From contig OY756972.1 of assembly GCA_963580455.1 (NCBI GenBank), forward strand, positions 17,499,001-17,563,000: a stretch of 64,000 bases of DNA, in the 5' to 3' direction. This stretch comes from Euonymus europaeus (Eukaryota; Streptophyta; Magnoliopsida; Celastrales; Celastraceae). Shown here piece by piece: positions 12,961 to 23,700 of the stretch. Positions within the stretch are counted from its first letter, which is position 1, and each line of letters begins with the position of its first letter. The notes below the pieces were generated by a model that was given only the letters and a program-made list of their open reading frames with translations, was not told the origin of the DNA and did no database searches. A program made the position numbers and the translations under genes.

Positions 12961-14098
12961 GTAAGAAGCTCTCTCTGTGCCACCCCTATCCCCCCCACCC
13001 CCAAACCCCTTCTCAGTATCTATATGAATTGAAAGATAACGCAGACATATTTCCCTCTTATTAATCAATCTAAGGGTCTACTTTTATGATTAACATGTGA
13101 AAGTAAAATAATGGATATTTTAGTTCAGACTCTGGCCCAACAACAACAACATGATGTATGTTTTTCCATCTACTTTGATTTGTCTTTCTGTGCAAGCAAG
13201 AAGATGCCTGGGAGCGTTGGTGGGCAGCAGACTAAAATAAGAATTTTCTGGGTTTACAAAACAATACATCATGCTTGGAATTTAATGTGGATGAAACGCC
13301 GTCTATGGTTCTCTTACCAAATTATTTTTTCTCATATAAGTGCATAAAAACTAAAGCACGGGTCTCTTAAAAAGTGTTTAATTGCTTATGAGCCAAATTT
13401 ATCCAAATATTGTTTATTTACCACTGAATCCTTTAACTTTCATTCTTCTCTTACTATTCTGGTGTATGTTTTTGAAGGTGATAAACAATAAAGGCTATGA
13501 TGGACCTAAGGCAGATCTGTGATCACGAGGGGTGGTTCTTTTTGTCTCAATGGCGAGATACTTTCCTTTTGAAGATAATAACCCATGGCATTATATAAAA
13601 AGGTAACTGTTTATTCATTCTTTCAATATATTGAAGTCAAATGCCCAAGTTTTTACTAAGGAGACATTTCCATCCAAAAAATGGTCGTTAAATTGTAAAT
13701 AAAGATTACTATATTAGACTGACATTATATTCAAAATAACAACTACAAAATATACTAAAATATTTGTCTCTAATATTACCAATTATATTATTTAAACACT
13801 TAATAATTTGATCGTGAATAACTATTAAGTCTTTAATTGTTAAATCTTTGTTAATAATCATCTGTCCAAACTACAGGGAATAAAAGAAAACATGCAACAA
13901 ATAGATATTTTGGAATCTCAATTAGGCAATAGCAGTTCAAAAATAAAATCCCTTGACAGGTAAACAAAGTATTAGTTAAACAAAGTATGATATTAGTTGA
14001 ACAACAATAACCTCAAAAAATATCATGCCATGGGGCAGAGCCAGGTACAACACTAGGCCACCTTTTTTATTTTATTCAAATGTTGATGTATGTCCTTA
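12961..14098. other. Unassigned AT-rich stretch
   Basis: No family similarity is visible. A short frame at 13111-13347 contains QTKIRIFWVYK, which might be a decayed continuation of the B3 domain, but the match is too weak to call. The tract 13700-13990 is A/T-rich and contains ACAAAGTAT-TTAGTT echoes. Confidence 0.4.
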
Positions 14099-15323
14099 TC
14101 TCTACTCTTTTATGATTTAGGGCATCAATGGAGAGTAAGAGATTGTATAGCAAGAAGAAGAGCAGGAACACATTCATGTGATTTGGGCATGAATTTATTT
14201 TTCTTGCCTTACATGTTGCTTTTGTTGTGATTTGTTGGCTTTTGACGGGTGATTGAGGTATTTTTTAGTTGTTCCTGTTCGGTGTTTACACTTCGAACTT
14301 GCTCAGTTAAGCCATGTGTTGTTGTCTTTTTTGTTTTTGCTCAAATTTGACATTAGTCTCTTTTTAGTTTAGGGTTTATTGCCTCATTACTTTCAGAAGT
14401 CGTAGGTTTTCTTATTATGCTGTCTCGGTTGATGTTTCCTTCCAATGCATGGACCTTCCAGTTCTTATTTTGGGAGTTGCCTCCGAGAGTTATGAGGTAC
14501 TAATTCCTTCTTTGATGCTTTCATTTTTGTTCCTATTGTTTGTTTCCACATCATTTGGTTTTGTGCAGGTCTTCGTCTCGAAAGCTTTGTGTAAATTGGG
14601 GGTTTGATTGTTGTAAGCTCTCTTACTTTTTTTATTTGAAATTTCAGTGTTCGAATGCGACAGGGTGTTGGAGGGGCTTCATAGTTCAAGCTCCAATAGG
14701 TATTTGTTCCCCGTGTTTAATTGGATTTTGGCAGTTTTAAACCTTGCCATTGGTTCTTTGTTTAGAAGCTCATGTTGTTTGTGTTGTTCACATGAAGGCT
14801 TATTTTTTGTTGATTGCACTGCAATTAGTAACTGTTCTCTTCATGATTTTAAAAATTCTTGAAATATTTTATTTTAACATATAAACATAATAGGATTCTT
14901 CTTAGGTGCATGCTAGGATAGGAAAAGATTTTGATTTTTTTTCCTTTTAAATATTGCATTAATTGTCCAATTTTGGGATCTCGGCTCCGAATTTGTAGTG
15001 CAGTAAGGACCTTAAAAAAATTTCATTACTAACGATGATTTATTAGTTTTTGTACAATCATATTTAGCACTAATTTATATGATTGAAACAGGCTTTATAG
15101 AACACTGATATTATCACAGTGCTTCAACTTAACTTTAGGCACTCTTCATTTTATGACATACTCAATCTCTATCTCAATTCTCAAAATTTCATTATTTAAT
15201 CCCTTTCTTTCAATGGTTACTATTATATTTAAACAAAATTACAAAGAGTTTTTACCTATAAACATCTACAAAATAAACCATAAAAAATTATGAACCCGAG
15301 CAACGCCCAGGCATTAATCTAGT
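14099..15323 (+). mobile_element. Candidate non-autonomous Helitron (3' end better supported than 5' end)
   Basis: The 3' terminus has the Helitron layout: a GC-rich imperfect hairpin, CCCGAGCAACGCCCAGG (15296-15312), then ATTAAT and CTAG|T at 15319-15323 (CTRR followed by T). The 5' end is a guess: TCTCTACT at 14099-14106 preceded by A fits the A|TC start of many plant Helitrons. No RepHel coding is present. Open frames inside (14540-14862) are unrecognised. If the true 5' end lies further upstream, the B3 relic would be inside the element. Confidence 0.35.
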
Positions 15324-15959
15324 AATATTTTGTATATTAGACTACTAGTATTAATATACATAATCAAAAAAAAATGTATTACATTCATAATTATCACAAA
15401 GACAAACAATCCATTATAAACAACCTAATGAAGTATCAAATTATCATAAGACATAAACATAGTTCCAACTTTCAACTTCCATCATCCAAATAAACAAAGT
15501 TTCAAGTTCCAATCATCATCATTAGCACTTCTTGGAATGCATTCTAGAGATTCTATCATTCTAATAGGATGTTTTACTACTTCTTGCAATATATTTGTTG
15601 ACTCTTCCAACTTTCAAATAAACAAAGTCCAAATAAGAAAGTTCATCAACCGCAATCCAAACACCAAGATCATAATAGAAAGTTTCAAGTTCAACCCTAA
15701 TTATTTTGTTCAGTCGCTTGAGTTTCTTCTCGTCTAACATTTGCCATACAAAAATGAGTATTCATTTCAGCATTCAATCGGACTTCGCTTGAAAATCGTC
15801 CATCATCGTCATCAACCAAATTTCATCCAAATATATCTCCATATTGTTATCTAAAATAATTTGAAGATTTATCACTATAAGACAATGTTAAAAAATACAA
15901 ACTAATAAAATATAGATAGTATATAATATATTTACCTTTGGTGATTAAATATGTATCTA
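15324..15959. other. AT-rich spacer with no recognisable feature
   Basis: The stretch is A/T-rich with repeated phrases such as TTTCAAGTTCCAA and ACAAAGT. The frame at 15537-15737 has no family similarity. Confidence 0.4.
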
Positions 15960-17700
15960 ATTCCTAAAATGTTTCAAACTCGTTAATGGTTGATAACGGA
16001 GGTTCGTCTTCTAATATCCACGAACCATATGAGTCGTAATGTTCAAAATTAATAGAGTTATAATTTCGACCTCTCTAATAATTCCTACAAGAAGTCAAGA
16101 ACAAAAATTAAGAAATTATAACAAATAACTATGAATTAAACACTTCAAGAGTTCAAGTATTAGTATTAATTAAGTACCTCTACTACAACGTTAAATTATA
16201 ATGAACATACACCAAATCATTCAACCTCTAATGCTCCAATCTGTTTCTTTTCTTTGGATGAATATGCTAAAAAATACTCTAATTCCCCTCGCATCTTAAT
16301 GAACTACAAGTTTGGCTAAGTACATGAATAGCCAATTTTTGAAGACGTGGTGTAGAATTTTCATAACACAACCATCATTCATTTGCGAATAATTCAAAAA
16401 ACTTAATAAGATAAGATAATTGAGAAACTATTGAGAATCTTTAAAGTTTAAATATTTACCAGGAATCATTTTATCTTGATAGTTTATTGCAGGCCTTCGC
16501 CCAAAATATTTCTTTGCATTTTTGAAAATCCTCATCTTAGTGCACTTACTACATAAATCCACATCCACATAAGTGTACTTTTCAATGATATCCAAAATAC
16601 TATAGTGCGTCCCTCTATGCTTTGTCATTTCTTCATTGTTGTCTTGGTCACTAGGATTAAACCAAAAACCTGCAACATGGAGATTTTTGAATAGCATATC
16701 GTCTCATCGATCATCTAAACAACAAAGGTCAAACTCTTCTTATTTCTTTGAAAGTTTTTTATCATCTCTTCCTTTGCAATATGAAAACTCTTATACAAAT
16801 ACCCCTTGGCTGGTCTATCATCACCATCAATCATACAGAGAACAAGCATAAATGGTTTAGTAAGCTGCACAACAATTACACATTTACTCCAAAATTTTGA
16901 ATCAAGAATGATTGGCAAATCTTCTTCCATTCGCATCCTTTGCATAAAAGAATTGTGTTCAGTCCCTACATGTAACCATGGCTCTTAGTGCATCTTTTTG
17001 AGGCAAGATACTAGGTAAAGAAATAAAGTTCGTAGCAAACAGAGTTGGAGTTGGACGAATATTCTCTTTACCATTAGTGTGTTGCTTCATCAAGTTCAAT
17101 ACAAAACAGTGATTATATATATACTTCATAATCCTAGCAGCATGTTTCAAAACACTAGTTACGTCTCCAAGCTTTCCAAAATCTTGAAATAATGCAATGT
17201 GCAACACAAGGAGAACAAGATATTGTCGAAAACTCACTGTGTAACAACTTTCCAATGAGAACATAATTTGAGCATTATCTGTCACCATCTACACCGCATT
17301 TTCCACCCCTACATCAATAACAACTTGCCTAAACAACTTGTATAACATATCACCAGTCTTGGAAGCATCAACAAATTTCAAAAAGGCTGTCCTCCGTGGA
17401 CAATAGACCAATAGGTTAATTAAAGTTTTATTATTTTGATTAGTCCAACCGTTTTTCCATGATATTGCATCTTGTTTCTTAACAAACACTACAAAAAGCA
17501 TCCACAAAATTCTTCAACTCTTTCGCACTTTTATCTAATAATTTCCCTCGTACATCATGAATATTAGGATCTTTATAACCTAGTCCTATAATTGCAATTG
17601 CATCAATCATTGGTTGATAAAGTTTAGAATTAGTGGCATTGAATGGAAGCATCCACCATCCTCTTGCCAATGCCAAGATCCACTCTTTCTTTTACCTCTT
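15960..17700 (-). pseudogene. Decayed hAT-superfamily transposase (DUF659 type)
   Basis: Read on the minus strand, fragments occur in the order of a plant DUF659/hAT protein: ALARGWWMLPFNATNSKLYQ (17676-17600), GWTNQNNKTLINLLVYCPR with FVDASKTGDMLYKLFRQVV (17507-17310), VTDNAQ and QDFGKLGDVTSVLKHAARI (17288-17130), then FATNFISLPSILPQKDALRA, LDSKFWSKCVIVVQLTKP and NLHVAGFWFNPS (16697-16650). The C-terminal hAT dimerisation region survives only as broken frames near 16200-16290 (HIHPKKRNRLEH), with WILEDEPPLS near 16000. There are numerous stops and frameshifts, and a block around VTDNA is deleted. The N-terminal BED finger is missing. The element has no activity of its own. Terminal inverted repeats were not found. 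Confidence 0.85.
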
Positions 17701-17869
17701 GAGATTATATCACACTTTTGATGCCGATTGAAAAAGATTCAATGATTCACACTTGACCGTGACTTACAAAATTAGGAGTCTCAAAATCGATCCATAGAGG
17801 TGCTTAGCTCTATCGCAACCCCTCATTCTCTATTGGTTGACGAACTAATGAAGCCAAGGTCCGTTGAGC

Positions 17870-18250
17870 ATTCCAGAGTCCATATTCCAAACAACCAGGT
17901 ACAGAATCAAGGGTCTTCCCGCCACAAGGGGTATTAATACTGGAGATTTCTATAGTAACTACTTGAACTTTTAGAAATCGACCTGGCAATCCTCATTCCA
18001 TACCTTTGGGTTATTTTTGCATAGTAACTTGAAGATAGGCTCACAAATAGAAGTTAGCTGGGAAATAAATCTTGTGATGTAAATCAACCTTCCCAGAAAC
18101 CCTCTAAACTTTTTCTTTGTGTAGGGTGGTGGCATTTCCATAATAGCATTTACAGTATCCGGATCTACCTCAATTCCTTTCCTGCTTACAATGAACCCTA
18201 ATAACTTCCTAAAGGTAGCCCCAAAAGTTCATTTTGCTGGATTACAACAA
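17870..18250 (-). mobile_element. Ty3/gypsy pol fragment (RT to RNase H junction), Tat-like
   Basis: On the minus strand the segment reads KLLGFIVSRKGIEVDPDTVN, MEMPPP, RGFLGRLIYITRFISQLTS, CEPIFKLL and, after a stop and frame change, AGRPLILYL. This is collinear with 38080-38410 of the large Tat-type element on the plus strand, with many substitutions and several stops. It is therefore an older relative of that family, not a product of the present copy. It ends next to the hAT relic. No LTR is visible. Confidence 0.85.
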
Positions 18251-21200
18251 TATCCCTTGAGACAATAAGATTCCATGTTATTCAAATGGTAATTTCATGC
18301 AATCAGTCAATTTGTAGTAATATCGATGGTTCACAATTTGATCGATTTTATGCGGTTCAATCTCGATTCTCACGGTCAGAATTTTTTATGATATTTTATG
18401 ATCAAAATATCATGTTGTTCATCGGTTCGCCGTATCCACGGTCGAATCGGTTGTACAACACAGTATTGAAAACTATGATCTATGTTATAGTCTAGCTTAG
18501 TTGCGTTTGCAAGAAGACAATGACAAAATAAGCAGTTGCAAAATTATCATTCCTTTGGACAAATATTGGCTCTCTCTCTCTTTTCTTTTTTTAAAATAGA
18601 AATTCTCGATATTCTCAAATTAAATAAAATAGAAAAAAATTAAAGATAAGTCCCTCAATTAAAAATTTTGTTTCAATAAGAACAATCGAATAAGTTTTGT
18701 TCCATAAAGTTTAAAACATTACTTCATAAAGGACAAAATATTAAAAGAACTTGTTTTGTTATACTTCTCAAAAAAAAGAAAAAAAAATTGTTTTGTTATC
18801 CAAAATACACTAATCTTCTCCAAATGACTTATAGATCTAAACTTATCAACAAGATAAGGTTTGATCAATGGATATTCGTTTTTTCTTTGTTATTGTACTT
18901 TGTTTGTGATCACATAAGTAGTTTCGAAAGGCTTTTTTTTATGTCGTTTTTTTCTGATTTTTTTTTCATGCCGATTGTGTTGTATTCGAATCTAGATCTA
19001 CCCATTTCACTACGGGACTTTTAAATTTTGTTATTCTCCTTCGATTATCATCACCTAAGCGTTTTTGACAATTTATGTGGTGATTTTTTGTGATTTTTCT
19101 TGATATGTTTATGATATATTCAAATCTTGCTAATATGTTATATGTTTCGACTTGCTCAAATGTTATCTATTTTATTATATGTCTTGTTAAAATATTACAT
19201 GTCTTGGTTAAAATGTTATACGCTGTTAATAAAATGTTATTTGCTTGAATAATAAATAACGAGAAATTTTATTTAAAAATATCGTCACAACGAAAGGTCT
19301 CAACACAATAATTGCATTTAAAAGAATTTAACATCAGCAGATCCAAAAGCATACAACAAATCAAAATAGATAAAATATTAGCATGTCCAGTTTTTATTTC
19401 TCTCCAGATCAACAACTTCGCTTGTAGATCTATATTTTGAACGTGTAGATCTGATAAAAGAACAATGGTCTAGAGGAACTCTGATCAATGTAAGAGAAAT
19501 AATTTCCGTTGACTATGAAGGTGGGGATATGACAGAGGAGAAAGAGATCAACGGAAGAATAAGAAAGAAGAAGAAGGGAAAAAAAAAGATGAAAAGAAAA
19601 TAGATAAAGAATAGTGAAAAAAGATTGGCGGAAGAAGAAAAAAGAGAAAACGTCTTATATCGCAAGAACTTTTTGGTAATTTTTTTCCTTATCTACAAAT
19701 TTCTTTCAAATTATTTTTATTAAAATAAATCTCTTCTATTTTGCCCTTCTATAAAAAAATCTGCTATAAAATATTAGTAATCGACCGAAGTCGTGCACCA
19801 TCAATGTCATGGTCATTTTGTATGGTCCACGCGTCATGGTTGTATAAATATCTTCCAGACGGCAACACAACCTCTCTTTCACTCCCAAAGTCAAGCTCCT
19901 CAAAGTAAACCGATAGACCATGCCACCACCAGTCAATCCCAGAGTAGTACAGGTTTTGTGGCTTTCTATTTGAGTAACAAGTCATCATCAATCTTCCTAT
20001 AAAACGTTATCCTCACTTCAAGCACAAACAATTAGTCCAAGGAAATACGACCAAAATAATGGATCAAATTCCATGTTGAGGTGATGAACATGAGCCTAAA
20101 AGTTCGAGTTCAGACTCGTATTTATGGTGTTTTAAAAAAAATCAAAAACTTTCACAAATAAACTCTATGCATGTGGGCGTAAGAGTCGAGTTTAGACTCG
20201 TATTTATGATGTTTAAAAAAAATCAGAACTTCCACAATTAAAAGGTTATGTTAGCTTACTTATCATATAAGTAATTTGCTTATGAAAGGGGTCTTTCACA
20301 AACAAAGTCAATTTGTGAGGTTTCTTTAAGAACTACTGATTATCATTAAAAATGTAGAAAAGTCCAATTTGTCACCCTACTAACACTGCCTCGGATAAGA
20401 CCCATTTAGCAGAATGTGTATATTATAAAGGAGGCCTAGGAAGACCAAGTCTTACTGGTCTCTATTTGTGTATGAGTTGGAGCCACCAAAATGTGAAATT
20501 TTCAACCAGTCATGATGTGTGCTTCTATGGCATTAATGGCACAATCAATTTTTAACCTGTATGACTACACCACTTCAAAGGAAGAACAGAAATTACAAAC
20601 TACACCAGTAGCAGAAGCACCAGACACACATAAGCTAGAGTCACCAGTCTACCCATCCCATATAAGAGACCAATTCAACTTGTACCCAAAAAAATAATTG
20701 CAGAAGAAACAAGTCCTTGGAAAAAACAAACACTATAACAATAGACCAAGACTCCTTGAGGCCAAGATACACAGAAGCTGACTGGTGTGTAATCACAGGT
20801 CACAAATAGTGGAAGAAATCAAAATCACACCTTATCTAGCGGAAAATAAGGAAGATTCCTTCTACAACAGACGTGCTTCATGGATGCAAAAATGAGTATA
20901 CTACACTCCAAAACTAAACCAGGCATCAAAGGAGACAGCAAACAAGAAAAATAGAAAGAAAAGAAAAGGGCAGGGACGATAAATCGACATTGTAGTGAAT
21001 GTTAGAAGTAAATCAAAAGATTACAACCAAAAAACAAAAGCATCTGAACAAAATTCCCACCATAGAAACTGGGATATATAAGTTCTAATCTAATGAAGTA
21101 ACGGGATCGAGAAATGCTAACGAGAGGCAGTGGTACATAAGCATTCCACAAACAAATGTGCTATTGCAGCCTCAAATACAATCCCTGATAGATAAACTAG

Positions 21201-21391
21201 ATATACCTCCATGTTGAAAGAAACCAAAATGGAATGCACATAATTTCCCCCCCTGTAATCGAGGACCCATCAAGCTCTTCCAGTGTCTAAAGAGTGGATC
21301 GAGAATTTGTCAGACAAGTTATGAGATATCAATCAATGCCATGAAGCCCAAACCAAAATCTGCATCTTCAACCTTATTATTTCAAATAGAA
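18251..21391. other. Unassigned intergenic DNA and 3' flank of the GT17 gene
   Basis: No known family is visible. The tract 18540-19740 is very A/T-rich. A minus-strand frame at 19764-19991 encodes IDWWWHGLSVYFEELDFGS and LPSGRYLYNHDAW, an unusually protein-like composition (three Trp in a row), but I do not recognise it and no continuation was found. At 20100-20240 the phrase AGAGTC/TTCGAG(T)T(C/T)AGACTCGTATTTATG is repeated about 70 bp apart. The sequence from 20900 to 21391 is probably 3'UTR of the GT17 gene. Confidence 0.4.
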
Positions 21392-23340
21392 TCAGCCACT
21401 TTCCCTTTTGCAATTGCCAGGCAATAGATACTTGTACTTCTCAGCGTTATTCAATAAATACGAAGGGAGATGCACAGCAGAATAGGAACGAGGGATAGGT
21501 CCCATCTTTGCAATTATTTCCTGAAATGTGTATTCTTCAGGAATCATATCAAACAGATCAGCCCCTTTGCAAATCACGTCCTGAATCCTAGAGGGTTTCA
21601 AGAAATGAGGGAACCTCACACGGTCATAATGGCTGTATGCTTTCATCTTGAATATGAACTCACTGATATGCCGAAAGCAAAAGCTACAATGCCACCCTGA
21701 ATCAGACAAGAGGACATCTGTCTGGCGATAATGCGCATATCTGGTTTTTCCCCTCCTATATCTGTGAACTGAAGCTCTCCAACTGTTGCTATCCACATAA
21801 TACTCAAAAGAGTACAAGTAGTTCCTCAACTGAAGATGAAGAATGGGAGGAATGTCATCGCACCACCTCAAGAGATTAATTGTGTGGCCAGAAGGAATCT
21901 CATCGACATCAGACATTATCAACAAGTCATCATCCTCGATTCCGGCTATTCTAAGAAGCTGATCTAGTGCTACTCTTTGATATGCTTCTTCGATAAATGG
22001 GTTTTCTCCTTTCTTAAATCTACCCCCAACTGTCCCATAAGTGAGCCGAGGCTCTATGAAATTGAATTTATCACGATTCAGCGAGAAGAGCAATGGTTTG
22101 GGCAAGCCAGTAAATGTTGAGTTCGACTCAAGAAGCACGAACTTAGTTATATAAGGATACAATTCTTTCCAACGGAGGGTAAGAATGTCTACTTCATTAC
22201 TGAACAACACTGCATCAAAAACTCTTCTTGGTGATTCGCGAATTCCCCACCCATGAAGTCTGCAGTGAGTCTCCATCGACACGTTCTCATGATAATAGTG
22301 CGGGATTTCATGAAAGGGTTTAGGAGGAGATTCCCATAAAGGCCTCAGAAAATAGGAGATTTTCTGGCCATGTAAATACACTCCAAAAAGGCACAATGGA
22401 ACCACCACAAACAAAAATATATAAGTCTTGAAGTCCAATCCTCTCAAGACGCACCGCAATCTGGACATGCCCAATGCAACACGAGACGCCTGCTGCAAAT
22501 TAAAAACAAATAGTCCATAAGATACCCAGACTATAAATAAGCGAACACAGCAAAAAAAGTTTCTCATTTTACACACAAATTGAAGACATTTCTAAAGAAA
22601 AAGGACCCATAAAACCAACTATTTCTATTATAGAGCATGAACCACAACAAAAGGGACTTAAATATGGAATGAAACAGGCAATTCATACGTCCAAAAAAGC
22701 TCCCAAGAGCTTGTTCATCGTGTTGTATTGAACTTCATTGAGAGATTGTGAGAGTGAACCCCAAAACTAAATTTTAAATATCTTAGGAACATGGAGATAA
22801 AGGAAAGTGAAAATTTAAAACCATTGAAATGAAGCTATACTAGAAATCCCCTTTCCTCTTACTACCAACAGAAATAAGAAATTAAACAAGCAATTCTAGC
22901 AGAAAATAGACATGAAAACAAACTACTTTCACGTTCTCTTGTATTACATTGTCAGCTCAGAAACGAAAATCACCCAATATTAAGGCAAGAAAACTTTGAA
23001 CATATAAGACAAATAACAATGAAAAGCCAAAAATGAATTCAAAAATCTATTCTCAAAATTCAAAGGAAAAAAGGGTTTTCAACTTTCAAGAGCATTTACC
23101 AGAAAATTATTCCCATGTCAAGAGAATTTTATTCAAAATTGAAAACTAACTTGATCCATTGAAGTCCCACAACTTGAACAAACTCCCAGAAACAACAAAA
23201 TCATTTAAAAAAAGAAAAAGGAAAAAGAGTAGAAGATTAAAGAGAACAAAATCGAAGAAGAAGAAGAAGAAAAATACCCGGCCACAAACTTCTTTGCAAA
23301 TACCATCAGTCTTCTTGGAATTACAATACCCATCCGACAT
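21392..23340 (-). CDS. Family-17 glycosyltransferase (beta-1,4-N-acetylglucosaminyltransferase-like)
   Basis: GT17 enzymes are related to GnT-III, which adds a bisecting GlcNAc to N-glycans; the plant substrates are not established. Two coding exons, 23340-23278 (21 codons, starting [20 protein letters not shown]) and 22492-21392, join in phase to give 387 residues, about the family's usual plant length. A single membrane anchor lies at about 44-61 ([16 protein letters not shown]), giving a type II Golgi topology. Family signatures seen: [47 protein letters not shown], the DXD-like metal/sugar-nucleotide motif in [10 protein letters not shown] (Asp at 216 and 218), GWHCSFCFR and LPGNCKRE near the end. 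The intron of 785 bp separates the cytosolic N-terminus from the anchor. No lesion is visible. Arabidopsis At3g27540 is the remembered best counterpart. Confidence 0.95.
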
Positions 23341-23519
23341 GATTACACTAAATTTAAATTTTCAATGCTGAATTTCAGCTTTCCCTCACAAAACCCAGAA
23401 ATTTCAGATCCTCCTTGAACCAGATCAAACCCCTAAAAACCAGAGGCCAAAATTTACACTCGAAAATTTTGGCAAATAATAAAAAACACCCAAACCCCCT
23501 CAAACAGAACCAACGATCT

Positions 23520-23700
23520 CTCAATGCCCTTCCCCCTCTCTCCCTCTTTCTCTCTTCCCCCTCTCTCTAACTGTCTGTTCGTGTGTCTCTCTGTATGTCC
23601 CCTGCCTCGCTGTCTCTGTAACGTCAATCAATGATAGCCGTTTGGTGGTTTTTTCGCTCCTTCACCAGATACCCTCTCTACAAATATATATATACTGGAT
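23520..23700 (-). promoter_or_regulatory. CT-rich leader and TATA box of the GT17 gene
   Basis: A CT-rich microsatellite-like tract at 23520-23600 fits the CT-rich 5'UTRs common near plant transcription starts. Reading the minus strand, a TATATATATATTTG stretch at about 23682-23695 lies some 80 bp further upstream and is the best TATA box. A related copy of the TATA region, without the gene, occurs near 29484 in the second duplicate. Confidence 0.5.

Noticed and set aside
14099..14106. TCTCTACT as the definite 5' end of the Helitron
   Set aside because: The word is short and occurs by chance in AT-rich DNA. It is kept only as a candidate, with the 3' end as the stronger evidence.
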